From an uncultured Shewanella sp. (GTDB taxonomy: Bacteria > Pseudomonadota > Gammaproteobacteria > Enterobacterales > Shewanellaceae): a stretch of DNA of 64,000 nt. The stretch spans positions 62,001-126,000 of the forward strand of contig NZ_CANMWS010000006.1 of the NCBI RefSeq assembly GCF_947501665.1, in the 5' to 3' direction. Shown here piece after piece: positions 28,116 through 37,500 of the stretch. The notes beneath the pieces were generated by a model. That model worked only from the letters and a program-made list of their open reading frames with translations. It had not been told where the DNA came from and did no database searches. Position 1 is the first letter of the stretch, and each line of letters starts with the position of its first letter. A program made the position numbers and the translations under genes.

Positions 28116-29498
28116 ATGAGTAAGCAACTTCAATCTAACGATTTGGACATGGTCGATGATGTTTATGGTGCAATGATGACAGAGGCTCCTGTTAGCCATA
28201 AACTCATTATTTGGGCCTTAAGTGCATTATTTATTTGTTTTTTTATTTGGGCATATTTTTCTAATATTGATCAGGTCACCTCTGGTACAGGCAAAGTGAT
28301 CCCTTCTTCTCAAATTCAATTAATACAAAGTTTAGATGGCGGTGTATTACTTGAAATGCATGTTAAAGAAGGCATGATGGTAAGAAAAGGCCAAGCATTA
28401 GCTAGAATTGATGCCACTCGATTTCGTTCAGACCTTGCCCAGCAAGAACAAGAGGTTTCCAGCTTACAAGCAAATATTATTCGTTTAGAGTCAGAGCTAG
28501 ACAGTATTGAGATTGCTAGTCTCGCCACTGACTGGCGAGAGCAAATCAAAGTCAGTCCAGAACCTCTATCTTTTCCTGAGGCCATGATTAAAAGTCATGC
28601 CAATATGATTGAAAGTCAACGTCAAGAATATCAAAATCGACTCGATAATTTAAATAACCATTTGGAAATTGAAACACGTAAAATTCAACAGCGCCAGCAA
28701 GAAGTTCAAGAGTTAGCTTCAAAAATTAGAACACTAACAAAAAGCTTCCAACTCATCAGCCGTGAATTAGATTTAACGAAGCCTTTAGCTCAAAAAGGCA
28801 TTGTGCCTGAAGTTGAACTACTCAAGCTACAACGCACGGTTAACGATATTCAAGGAGAGTTATCGACACTGCGTGTACTTCGTCCAAAAGTAAAGTCCAT
28901 TCTTGATGAAGCAATTTTGACTCGCAGGGAACATACTTATAACTTTATTGCCGATACACGAGCAGAACTCAATGACTTACAAGCAACTTTACTTCGCATT
29001 AACGAAGCTCAGGTAGGAACACAGGATAAAGTCAGTAAGGCAGAAATTATCTCTCCGGTAAACGGCACGATTAAAACAGTCAATATTAATACCTTAGGTG
29101 GAGTTGTAAAACCTGGGGAAAACATCATTGAAATTGTACCAACGGACGACCAACTCTTAATAGAAACCAAAATATTACCAAAAGATATTGCATTTTTACA
29201 TCCAGGTTTACCTGCCATTGTCAAAATAACCGCTTATGATTTTACCCGTTATGGCGGCTTAGATGGCACTGTTGAACACATTAGTGCTGATACCACTCAA
29301 GATGAAGAAGGAAATAGCTTCTATTTAGCCATAGTCAAAACAAAACAATCCAGCCTTAAAAAAGATGACGGCACAATAATGCCCATTATTCCGGGAATGT
29401 TAACAACCGTAGATGTAATTACTGGGCAAAGATCAATTTTGGAGTACATACTTAACCCAATACTAAGAGCAAAAGATACGGCCTTAAGGGAGCGATAA
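28116..29498 (+). CDS. rtxD: Type I secretion membrane-fusion protein (RtxD/LapC, HlyD family)
   Basis: Periplasmic adaptor linking the ABC transporter to the TolC-like porin. The 460-residue protein has a short cytoplasmic head, one transmembrane helix (about 30-48, LIIWALSALFICFFIWAYF), a lipoyl/barrel half (VTSGTGKVIPSSQIQLIQ, GGVLLEMHVKEGMMVRKGQAL), two long coiled-coil arms (about 105-300), the second lipoyl half (KAEIISPVNGTIKTV, GGVVKPGENIIEIVP) and a beta-barrel domain. All are standard for HlyD-family T1SS adaptors. It lies between rtxB and the TolC-like gene. Confidence 0.95.
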   Translation: MSKQLQSNDLDMVDDVYGAMMTEAPVSHKLIIWALSALFICFFIWAYFSNIDQVTSGTGKVIPSSQIQLIQSLDGGVLLEMHVKEGMMVRKGQALARIDATRFRSDLAQQEQEVSSLQANIIRLESELDSIEIASLATDWREQIKVSPEPLSFPEAMIKSHANMIESQRQEYQNRLDNLNNHLEIETRKIQQRQQEVQELASKIRTLTKSFQLISRELDLTKPLAQKGIVPEVELLKLQRTVNDIQGELSTLRVLRPKVKSILDEAILTRREHTYNFIADTRAELNDLQATLLRINEAQVGTQDKVSKAEIISPVNGTIKTVNINTLGGVVKPGENIIEIVPTDDQLLIETKILPKDIAFLHPGLPAIVKITAYDFTRYGGLDGTVEHISADTTQDEEGNSFYLAIVKTKQSSLKKDDGTIMPIIPGMLTTVDVITGQRSILEYILNPILRAKDTALRER

Positions 29499-29569
29499 AA
29501 TGTAAACATTACTGTTATCACAATAGAATTTTATATAAAAAAGCGAATAACAACATTGGAGGGAACCCT

Positions 29570-30970
29570 ATGAAAAACCGCTCAAACATAAGATTATGCC
29601 CAAGCATTATTGCATTGGCCGTTAGCAGTTTATTTACATCAATATCTTACAGCCAAACACTTGAACAAGCCGTTGCTCACACTTTAGAAAGTAACCCAGA
29701 AATTCGTATTGTTTTCAATCAATTTAAAGCCAGTCAAGAACAAGTCAAGCAAGCAGAGTCTGGCTTTATGCCCACACTTGATGTAACTGGCGGTTATGGT
29801 TTTGAACGAACTGATAGTCCAGCCACACGTAACTTAAACTCATCTGATCCCGCTAATTACCCAAATGATTATCTCGACCTTGATCGTGGAGAATTTGGTA
29901 TTAGCCTTCAACAAATTATTTTTGATGGTTTCTTTACTACCAGTGAAGTCGACAGAAGTCGTTTTGAAGCCAGTGCCGAGCAATGGGCGTTATTTGCAGC
30001 TGCGGAAAATATGGCGCTCGATACAGCAAAAGTATACATTAAATATATTCAAACAGAACAAGTCTTGACATTAGCAGAGAAAAACCTTGTTACTCACCAA
30101 ACGATTTACGACCAAATAAAACAAAGAACCAATTCAGGACTTGCATCCACTGCAGATTTATCTCAAATTACCGGACGTCTTGCTCGAGCCAATGCCAATG
30201 TCATTTCAGCAATGAATAATTTTTACGATGCAAAATCTGAATATATACGCATTATTCATCTTCCACCTGAAAACTTAATTGTACCTATGCCTGATGCAGA
30301 TTTACTCCCTACCGACCTTATCGCAGGCATTGAAATCGCACAAGAGAATCATCCTGTTTTAAAATCTGCAGCAAAAGATATTCAAGCAGCAGAGTCGGCA
30401 AAAGAATCATCAAAATCAGGTTATTACCCTAAATTTACTTTTGAATTTGATGGTAGCTGGGATAATAACTTAGACGGCGTAAATGGCGATGTCAATGGCG
30501 TACAAGGCCACTACAATGAGCTCGTTGGTATGATCAGAGTTAAATATAACTTATTTGCAGGCGGTAGAGATCTCGCCACCGAAAAAAGAGCAGCTTATAA
30601 CTTAAGCGAATCAAAAGAAATCAGGCAAAGAGCAGAAAGACAAATAGTAGAAAGTTTAGGTCTTGCATGGAATGCCTATGAACTGTTAACTCCTCAAAAA
30701 ATGTTCATTAAAGAACATGTGATAGCGGCAAAAGAGACGCAATTGGCTTATAGACAACAATTTAATCTCGGACAACGTACATTATTGGATTTACTGGATA
30801 CCGAAAATGAGCTGTTCGAAGCAAGAAAAGATTACTTAACAGCTGAATATGACGAAATTATTTCACAATATCGCCTGTTAAATGCCACGGGTCAATTGCT
30901 AGGTTCATTACGCTTCACTCGTCCTGAAGTGTGGTTTAGTGATGATCAATATTTACAAGGAAGTTACTAA
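29570..30970 (+). CDS. aggA: TolC-family outer-membrane channel (AggA/LapE type)
   Basis: Outer-membrane exit duct of the type I system. 466 residues with a signal peptide (about 1-28, ending SISYSQ), then TolC repeats: TLEQAVAHTLESNPEIR at the mature N-terminus, a first helix pair, a Gly/Asp-rich outer-strand region (FERTDSPAT), and the second half beginning near GIEIAQENHPVLKSAAKDI with helix motifs AYRQQFNLGQRTLLDLLDTENELFEA. A GGAGGG ribosome site lies a few nt before the ATG. Its stop overlaps the start of the next gene (TAATG), so translation is coupled to the OmpA-like lipoprotein. The symbol follows the Shewanella bpf locus as I recall it. Confidence 0.93.
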   Translation: MKNRSNIRLCPSIIALAVSSLFTSISYSQTLEQAVAHTLESNPEIRIVFNQFKASQEQVKQAESGFMPTLDVTGGYGFERTDSPATRNLNSSDPANYPNDYLDLDRGEFGISLQQIIFDGFFTTSEVDRSRFEASAEQWALFAAAENMALDTAKVYIKYIQTEQVLTLAEKNLVTHQTIYDQIKQRTNSGLASTADLSQITGRLARANANVISAMNNFYDAKSEYIRIIHLPPENLIVPMPDADLLPTDLIAGIEIAQENHPVLKSAAKDIQAAESAKESSKSGYYPKFTFEFDGSWDNNLDGVNGDVNGVQGHYNELVGMIRVKYNLFAGGRDLATEKRAAYNLSESKEIRQRAERQIVESLGLAWNAYELLTPQKMFIKEHVIAAKETQLAYRQQFNLGQRTLLDLLDTENELFEARKDYLTAEYDEIISQYRLLNATGQLLGSLRFTRPEVWFSDDQYLQGSY

Positions 30971-31563
30971 TGAAAAAATTAACGTTTTTATTAACGCTCA
31001 GTGTACTGTCAGGCTGCGCCAATATTGATACTATGGACACACCAACTACTCAAGTTTATGATCTCAATGATTACGACTTTGATGGGGTCATAGCGGAACG
31101 GGATCGCTGTAAAGATACCCCCCTCGGCGCCATGATCGATAATTACGGCTGCTCTCTCGTTGAACCAATACATCAAAGAGAAGAGGTTAAAATTCAATTT
31201 GCCAATAATTCGGCCATTATTCCCCCCGCCTTTTATTCTGAAGTGGAAGTTGTTGCTAAGTTAATGAATGCTTACCCCACAGCAACTGCAACGGTTGAAG
31301 GCTATACAAGCAAAACAGGAAGTTACGAACACAACCTGACTCTGTCTAAAAATAGAGCTGCTGCTGTCAGTAACTTATTATCCACTAAATATGGCATTGA
31401 CCCCAAAAGAATATCCGACATCGGCTATGGTTATGATCATCCCATTAATCCGGATAATCCAGCAGCAGCGGAAAACAGGCGGGTTATTGTGGATATCAGT
31501 AATAACCAGAAAATAACGGATATGGATTGGCATATTTACAGTGTCGATGAGGAAGCGCAATAA
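30970..31563 (+). CDS. OmpA-family peptidoglycan-binding lipoprotein
   Basis: A 197-residue protein with a lipoprotein signal (lipobox LSGC, acylated Cys16), a short calcium-loop-like stretch (YDFDGVIAERDRCKDTPLGAMID, similar to thrombospondin-3 repeats before OmpA domains) and a C-terminal OmpA_C domain (about 70-175). The latter includes VEGYTSKTGSYEHNLTLSKNRAAAV and the meso-DAP binding region ENRRV. Two cysteines (47 and 60 by rough count) may form a disulphide. It should anchor the outer membrane to peptidoglycan near the secretion channel; this gene sits at the same place in the Shewanella bpf locus. Coupled to aggA and 19 nt before bpfG. Confidence 0.9.
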   Translation: MKKLTFLLTLSVLSGCANIDTMDTPTTQVYDLNDYDFDGVIAERDRCKDTPLGAMIDNYGCSLVEPIHQREEVKIQFANNSAIIPPAFYSEVEVVAKLMNAYPTATATVEGYTSKTGSYEHNLTLSKNRAAAVSNLLSTKYGIDPKRISDIGYGYDHPINPDNPAAAENRRVIVDISNNQKITDMDWHIYSVDEEAQ

Positions 31564-31582
31564 GTCTTGACGCTATTGTCCT

Positions 31583-32269
31583 GTGATGAAACTTGCCAAC
31601 ATTATCATAATGGTGCTGCTTTTACCTCTTTATAGCCTAAGTAGTTATGCAAAAGTAAAGCAGCTGGATGTAGCTAAAATTACTCAAACACTAGAAACAT
31701 ATTATGGTCCTAAGGCAATACAGCGTGCCAAATTATGGTTTAGATTAATCGATCAGGCTAGAGGGCTTGATGAACTAGGCAAGGTCATAAAAGTGAATGA
31801 ATTTTTCAATCAATATACCTATATCACTGATATCAAGTTATGGGGACATATAAATTATTGGGCCAAACCATTGGAATTTATCGGAGTGGGTGCGGGTGAC
31901 TGTGAAGACTTTTCTATTGCTAAATATTTTACTTTACTCTACTTGGGAGTCGCAGAAGATAAATTAAGGATCACTATGGTCAAAGCATCAAAGTTAAATC
32001 AAAATCATATGGTTCTGTCTTATTATGAAACACCATCATCCATTCCTTTTGTACTTGATAATTTAGATTTAGATATAAAAAAAGCAGATAAACGGCCTGA
32101 TCTCATCCCTGTCTATAGCTTTAATGGCAGACAGTTGTGGCTAAACAAAGAAAAAACTCAAGGTGTACTCGCTGGCTCATCCAATCAATTAACCTTATGG
32201 AATGAGTTACAAAATCGCTTAAGTGTAGATCAGCTTAATATTCCGATCTTAATGTTGGAGTCATTATGA
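31583..32269 (+). CDS. bpfG: LapG-type periplasmic cysteine protease (BpfG)
   Basis: Transglutaminase-like cysteine protease (PF06035, peptidase C93) that cuts the N-terminal retention module of LapA-type adhesins and so releases them. 228 residues with a signal peptide (about 1-23, LLLPLYSLSSYA). The catalytic triad is visible: Cys107 in GAGDCEDFSIAKY, His142 in QNHMVLSYY and Asp159 in FVLDNLD. An Asp/Glu-rich loop around the cysteine matches the calcium site of LapG. The start is either GTG 31583 or the adjacent ATG 31586; neither has a strong ribosome site. The stop overlaps bpfD by 4 nt (ATGA), as expected for a protease and its inhibitor-receptor. Confidence 0.94.
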   Translation: MMKLANIIIMVLLLPLYSLSSYAKVKQLDVAKITQTLETYYGPKAIQRAKLWFRLIDQARGLDELGKVIKVNEFFNQYTYITDIKLWGHINYWAKPLEFIGVGAGDCEDFSIAKYFTLLYLGVAEDKLRITMVKASKLNQNHMVLSYYETPSSIPFVLDNLDLDIKKADKRPDLIPVYSFNGRQLWLNKEKTQGVLAGSSNQLTLWNELQNRLSVDQLNIPILMLESL

Positions 32270-34188
32270 CACTCTTTCGACAAATCTATTCTTTATTATC
32301 TATCTTATTTTTGATCCTAATTATTAGTATCAGTTATTTTCAGTTTTATGAGACTAAGTCTTTTCTGACTCAGCAAATGCGCTCCGATCTTAACAACACC
32401 AGCACGTCTCTTGGTTTGATGTTAGTCCCTGAATTAGAAGCAGGCAATGCTGAACAAGTCAAAGCCTTGATTAACACATTATTTGAAGGTGGTTATTATC
32501 AACAAATCACTCTAACTTGGCTCGTTGAAGGAGAACAAGAAACATGGAATAGCCCTCTAGAAATTAAAGAAGTCCCTAACTGGTTTATTGCTTTAGATTT
32601 ATTCCCCTCTATAGCTCAAGAAACCACAATTACATCCGGTTGGACTCAACTTGCTGAGCTTGAAATTATTGCACACCCTGGTCTTGGCTATAACGAACTT
32701 TGGCAAAACATGTCACACTTATTTATCACTGTTTTAATTTTATTTATATTGGCTCTTATTATTGCGAGACTCAGCTTATCTTGGTTATTAAAACCTTTAA
32801 ATGAACTCTCTACATACGCCAAGAATATTGCCAATAGACAATTTGACCCTAAAATTGAACTACCAAAAACAACAGAATTAAAAGAAGTCGTTCAAGCATT
32901 TAATTCTATGTCGGCACAGCTCAAGAAAGTATTCACTTCATTAGATGATGAAATATCTGCACTCAGAAGGATCAATTTAATTGATGATATTTCAGGACTG
33001 CCTAATAGACAGTATTTGGTCAGCCGCTTGAATAGTTGGTTAAGTGAATCAAGCAGCGGTACACTTTTTATGATAAAAATGGATTGGTTAGCAGATATAC
33101 ATAGTCAACACGGATATCAAGTCAGAGATCAGACCATCCAATTATTTTCCAAAGAAATCCAGCAGCAATTAAATGGTATTGCCCCCTCTGTTATTTCACG
33201 TATTGCAGCCTACGAATTTTCTTTTTTAGTCACTGATATCGAACGCGATCTCATCAATAAGTACCTACAAACATTGATACGGACAATCAATCAAGAAATA
33301 TCAAAAGCAGGATTAACCGCTAATGAAAAATTTGCAATTGGTATTGCTCAACGAAATGGGCAAATGAGTATTTCTGATATTTTAGGTCAAGCAGACAACG
33401 CGCTACAAACCGCCCTTAATGAACACAAAATTTTTCATTGGTATGAATCTCATGAGCAAACTCTTTTCACTCAAGTTCAATGGCGTGAAAACTTAATCAC
33501 AGCGATAGATAATAAAAGCTTTAAATTTAGATTACAGCCCATTCATAAAATAAACACCCATGAAGTTCACAATAAAGAACTCTTCTGTCAGTTGTCAATC
33601 GACAATACTCTCATACCCGCAGGGCAATTCATGCCATATATTGAACAATTATCTTTAGGCGCCGTCCTTGATAAATGTTTACTTGAAACCTTATTAGATA
33701 AGCAATTAATGACACTTAATGAAGAACCAATTGTGATTAATTTAACGCATCAAAGTTTGAACGATACAGACTTCCACCTTTGGCTCAATACATTTCTAAA
33801 AAATGCAAAATGGGAACATAATGTCATTTTTGATATTCCTGAGGCCGCGGTCTACAACAACTTCGACACATGCCGAGCATTATGTAATATCATAAAAAAT
33901 AATGGTGCCCACTTCGGTATTGACCATTTTGGCCGTCAATTTGGTTCCATGTCCTATCTACAAAAATTAAGGCCTCACTATGTTAAATTAGATCAATCAT
34001 TCACTGTTAATGATGATAATCAACATAATATAGAACTCAGACGAGCACTAGTGAATATTGCCGCTGAACTCAATATTGATGTTATTGCCACAGGCATTCA
34101 AAATAAAGAGCAACTTACATATTTTAATTCACTTACTATTCAATACTATATGGGGTTTATTTCACCACCTACAGATGTTGTTTTTTAA
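32266..34188 (+). CDS. bpfD: LapD-type c-di-GMP receptor (BpfD), degenerate GGDEF-EAL
   Basis: Inner-membrane switch that sequesters the LapG-type protease when c-di-GMP is high. 640 residues: transmembrane helix (about 8-25), periplasmic LapD/MoxY-type sensor domain (about 26-150), second transmembrane helix (about 152-172), HAMP linker (about 173-228), GGDEF-like domain with AAYEF (314-318) in place of GGDEF, and an EAL-like domain with KELFCQL (437-443) in place of ExL. The EAL-domain DDFG motif is replaced by DHFGRQFGSMSYL. Both catalytic sites are therefore lost, which fits a receptor rather than an enzyme. Coupled to bpfG by a 4-nt overlap; last gene of the apparent operon. Confidence 0.94.
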   Translation: MTLFRQIYSLLSILFLILIISISYFQFYETKSFLTQQMRSDLNNTSTSLGLMLVPELEAGNAEQVKALINTLFEGGYYQQITLTWLVEGEQETWNSPLEIKEVPNWFIALDLFPSIAQETTITSGWTQLAELEIIAHPGLGYNELWQNMSHLFITVLILFILALIIARLSLSWLLKPLNELSTYAKNIANRQFDPKIELPKTTELKEVVQAFNSMSAQLKKVFTSLDDEISALRRINLIDDISGLPNRQYLVSRLNSWLSESSSGTLFMIKMDWLADIHSQHGYQVRDQTIQLFSKEIQQQLNGIAPSVISRIAAYEFSFLVTDIERDLINKYLQTLIRTINQEISKAGLTANEKFAIGIAQRNGQMSISDILGQADNALQTALNEHKIFHWYESHEQTLFTQVQWRENLITAIDNKSFKFRLQPIHKINTHEVHNKELFCQLSIDNTLIPAGQFMPYIEQLSLGAVLDKCLLETLLDKQLMTLNEEPIVINLTHQSLNDTDFHLWLNTFLKNAKWEHNVIFDIPEAAVYNNFDTCRALCNIIKNNGAHFGIDHFGRQFGSMSYLQKLRPHYVKLDQSFTVNDDNQHNIELRRALVNIAAELNIDVIATGIQNKEQLTYFNSLTIQYYMGFISPPTDVVF

Positions 34189-34577
34189 CATTAGTTGACT
34201 TATATCCTAGCAGCATAAATTAAAGTTAATTAATATAATATTCTTTTTATTATGATAAACACGGCAAACAAAACACAAAGTTAACATTAAAAAAACATCT
34301 TTTCGTTCATATAAAAATGTTGTCAACACAAAAATAAGCCGTTCAAAATAACGTTATAATCTGATGAAACAACAACAGAATAGTATGAAAAACGTACGTC
34401 ACATTTATATATTCATCGAATATAAAAACCCTTATCTCACCTTAAAATGTTAAATTAATAAATATTAAGATACAAATTAATATTTTTTTAATTTATCAAA
34501 TAGAGCTAATCTCAAGTACAAGTATTAGGTAAAGGATTTATACCTTCAAATTCACAATTTCTGAAGGAGCGTTCCTT
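34189..34577 (+). other. AT-rich intergenic region before the third substrate gene
   Basis: 389 bp without a gene, very AT-rich. A TATAAT occurs near 34355 but with no well-spaced -35, so I do not call a promoter. No terminator hairpin with a T-run is obvious after bpfD. The right end carries AAGGAG 8 nt before the next ATG, a strong ribosome site, indicating that the downstream gene is really translated. Confidence 0.45.
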
Positions 34578-37500
34578 ATGAATCTTTTTATAACCAAATT
34601 TGATGCCGTTATTCATCCCCTCTCAGGCTCATTGAAAATAAAAACCATTAATGATCAAGTTAAGTACATTAATGCTGAAACTAACATTCATGTCGGAGAT
34701 CAAGTTATTTTTAATCGAGAGAGTGAATTTTTCCTCACTTTTGAGAACCAAGAATCACTCACAAGTGATAATATTAAAGCATTATTCGATAAGGATATGC
34801 CTTCCACCAGCCTAGATCACGACTCTCAAATTACTGCAACCACAGAACCTTCCGCTCATGATATCCGCTCTGATTTTATTCAAATAATAAGAACAGCAAA
34901 AGAGACACTGGCAGAAAGTGGCTACGACTCAGCTGCATTACCGTTGTCGAATAACAATATCGATAAAAACAACCCATTCAGCTCTTTATCTTTAGAGGGA
35001 GAGCAATTAGAGCAAGAACTGCCAACACTCAGTATTACGTTAAATAATATCACAGACAATAACATACTCAATATTCTTGACGTTAGTGGCAATATCCTCA
35101 TTTCAGGCAATGTTTTTGGTCACTTTCAAAACGGCAATACTGTCACAGTCAACATTGCCAATAATCAACATTACACTCACCTTAATGAGCAAGGCTATTT
35201 TAGTCTCAATATTCCTGGTAATGAGCTTGCCTTAGTCACCCAAGTCACCGCACAGATCACGACTCAATACGAAAAAGAAACCCTTTTTGCCCATACGGAA
35301 AAAGACTACACAGTTGAACTCGTAGGGCCAGATCTTCAACTGACCTTAAATGATGTCACAGAAGATAATATTATCAATTCTCAAGAAGCTCACTCTTTGA
35401 TCAATATAACAGGACAAGTTTTTGGTGACTTTAACCTTAATGATCAAGTTAATTTAACCATAAATAATCAAACATATACGACTCATATATTATTAGAAAG
35501 TGGTTATTTTAATACAAATATTCAAGGCCATGATCTTGCTAATGACAGCCAGATATACGCAACGGTTTCTACAACAGATCAGGCAGGAAACAATACTATT
35601 GCTCATACAACCAAAGCATATACAGTTAGTGTAAATGAACCGAATATTTCAATCAGTTTAAATCCTATTACTGGCGATAATATTTTATCATCCAGTGAAG
35701 TGACCGACATGGTCACATTAACCGGAACAGTTAGCGGTGAATATAACAGTAACGATCAAGTGATAATCAGTGTTAATAACTTACATCATGCCACAAATAT
35801 CGATCCTCAAGGTTATTTTAGTTTACGACTTCACGGCAGCGAATTAAGTCATGACAAAGAAGTCACAGCAAGTATTACTAGCACCGACAATGTAGGAAAT
35901 CAGACCACTAAAATGGCTGTTCAGCCATATACCCTATCAGCATTTTATGACTTGGAAATCGATCCTATCGCTGAAGACGGTATTATTAACGCTCAAGAAT
36001 ACGGTTCAATAATCGCCATTACTGGCCGACTGATAACAAGCGACCCTTTCCCTTTAGAAAATACTCAACCCATCACAGTCGAAATGAACCTTGGCGTTAA
36101 TGATCCTTTATTCCGTGCGACAATAGATCCAAATAACGGTGAGTTTATCTTCAATATTGAAGGTGAATACTTTTCTGCTCTTCCAAATATCCAATTTCAA
36201 ACTGAAATCATCAAGGATATTGGTAACAATATCGTATTAACAGCCAATGGTCATTACACTCTTGATAGAACTCCCCCAGAAATAACGCTATCGTTAAACC
36301 CCATAGGCAATGACAACGTTCTTAACGCAGCTCTGTATAATGAAGACATCAGGCTATCAGGTACAGTTTCAGGAGAATATAATCTCCAAGATCAAGTCAA
36401 AATAACCCATAATGGACAGGTCTACACGACTCATATCGACGATAATGGCCATTTCTCCATTAGCTTAAATTATGCTGAATTAAGCCAAGACACGCAGCTA
36501 TATGCAGAAATCAGTTCAACCGATCTTGCGGGTAATCAGAGCACGGTTTATGACAGCCTAATATTTGTTATTGACCCCTTATATAACCTTGTATTTGATG
36601 ATATTACTGGCGACAATATTATCAATAACACTGAAGTCCAAGGTGAGCTAGCCGTTAGTGGCACACTACAGGATTTACGCACCAATACGCCCGTCGTTCA
36701 GCAAAATATTTTGCTCACAGTCATAACCGATAAATTTCCTGAGGGAATATCAACTCTAGCCATCACAGATGAAAATGGCTTTTTTACTCGATCACTTGAT
36801 GCCAGTGATTTTATGGGCCACTCTGATATTTCCATAACGGCAACAGCAACCATTAGTGATGATACAACCCATACTGATTACACATTTACTGAGACCAAAG
36901 ACATATATTTAGACTTAATCGGTCCAGCACTTGCTATTACCCTCAATCCTATCACACCCGATAACATCATTAGCCCAGCTGAATCACTCCAAAGTGTTCA
37001 AATATCCGGTGTGGTGTCCGGTGATTATGACCCATCAACCCCAGTTACTATTAATGTGAATGGACAGGATTATTTAGCGCAAATTGATGCCAGTGGGCAT
37101 TTCAGCACTCTGGTGATCAGTGAACATATCACGCAAGGCACACAAATCAGCGCGTATTTATCTCATTCAGATCCTGCAGGGAATATAACTGAAGCGATAG
37201 ATACCCTTAATTACACCCTTGCCCCAATGTATAGCCTAACACTTGATAATATCACTGATGATAATGTTATTAACCGTCAAGAATTGAATAATGATTTTAT
37301 TATTAGTGGGCGTATTGAAGGAGTCGATGTAATCCCTTTAACGGAAAATAACCTCATTGATATTACACTCAATATCGAGAATAATCCCATTGTTTTCACT
37401 GGCCTTATTGATCCCATTACTGGAGCGTTCCATGTCGATATTAATGGTACTATTTTAGCAGGTTATGATGAAATAAGCTTTATTGCACAAGTTAGCCTCT

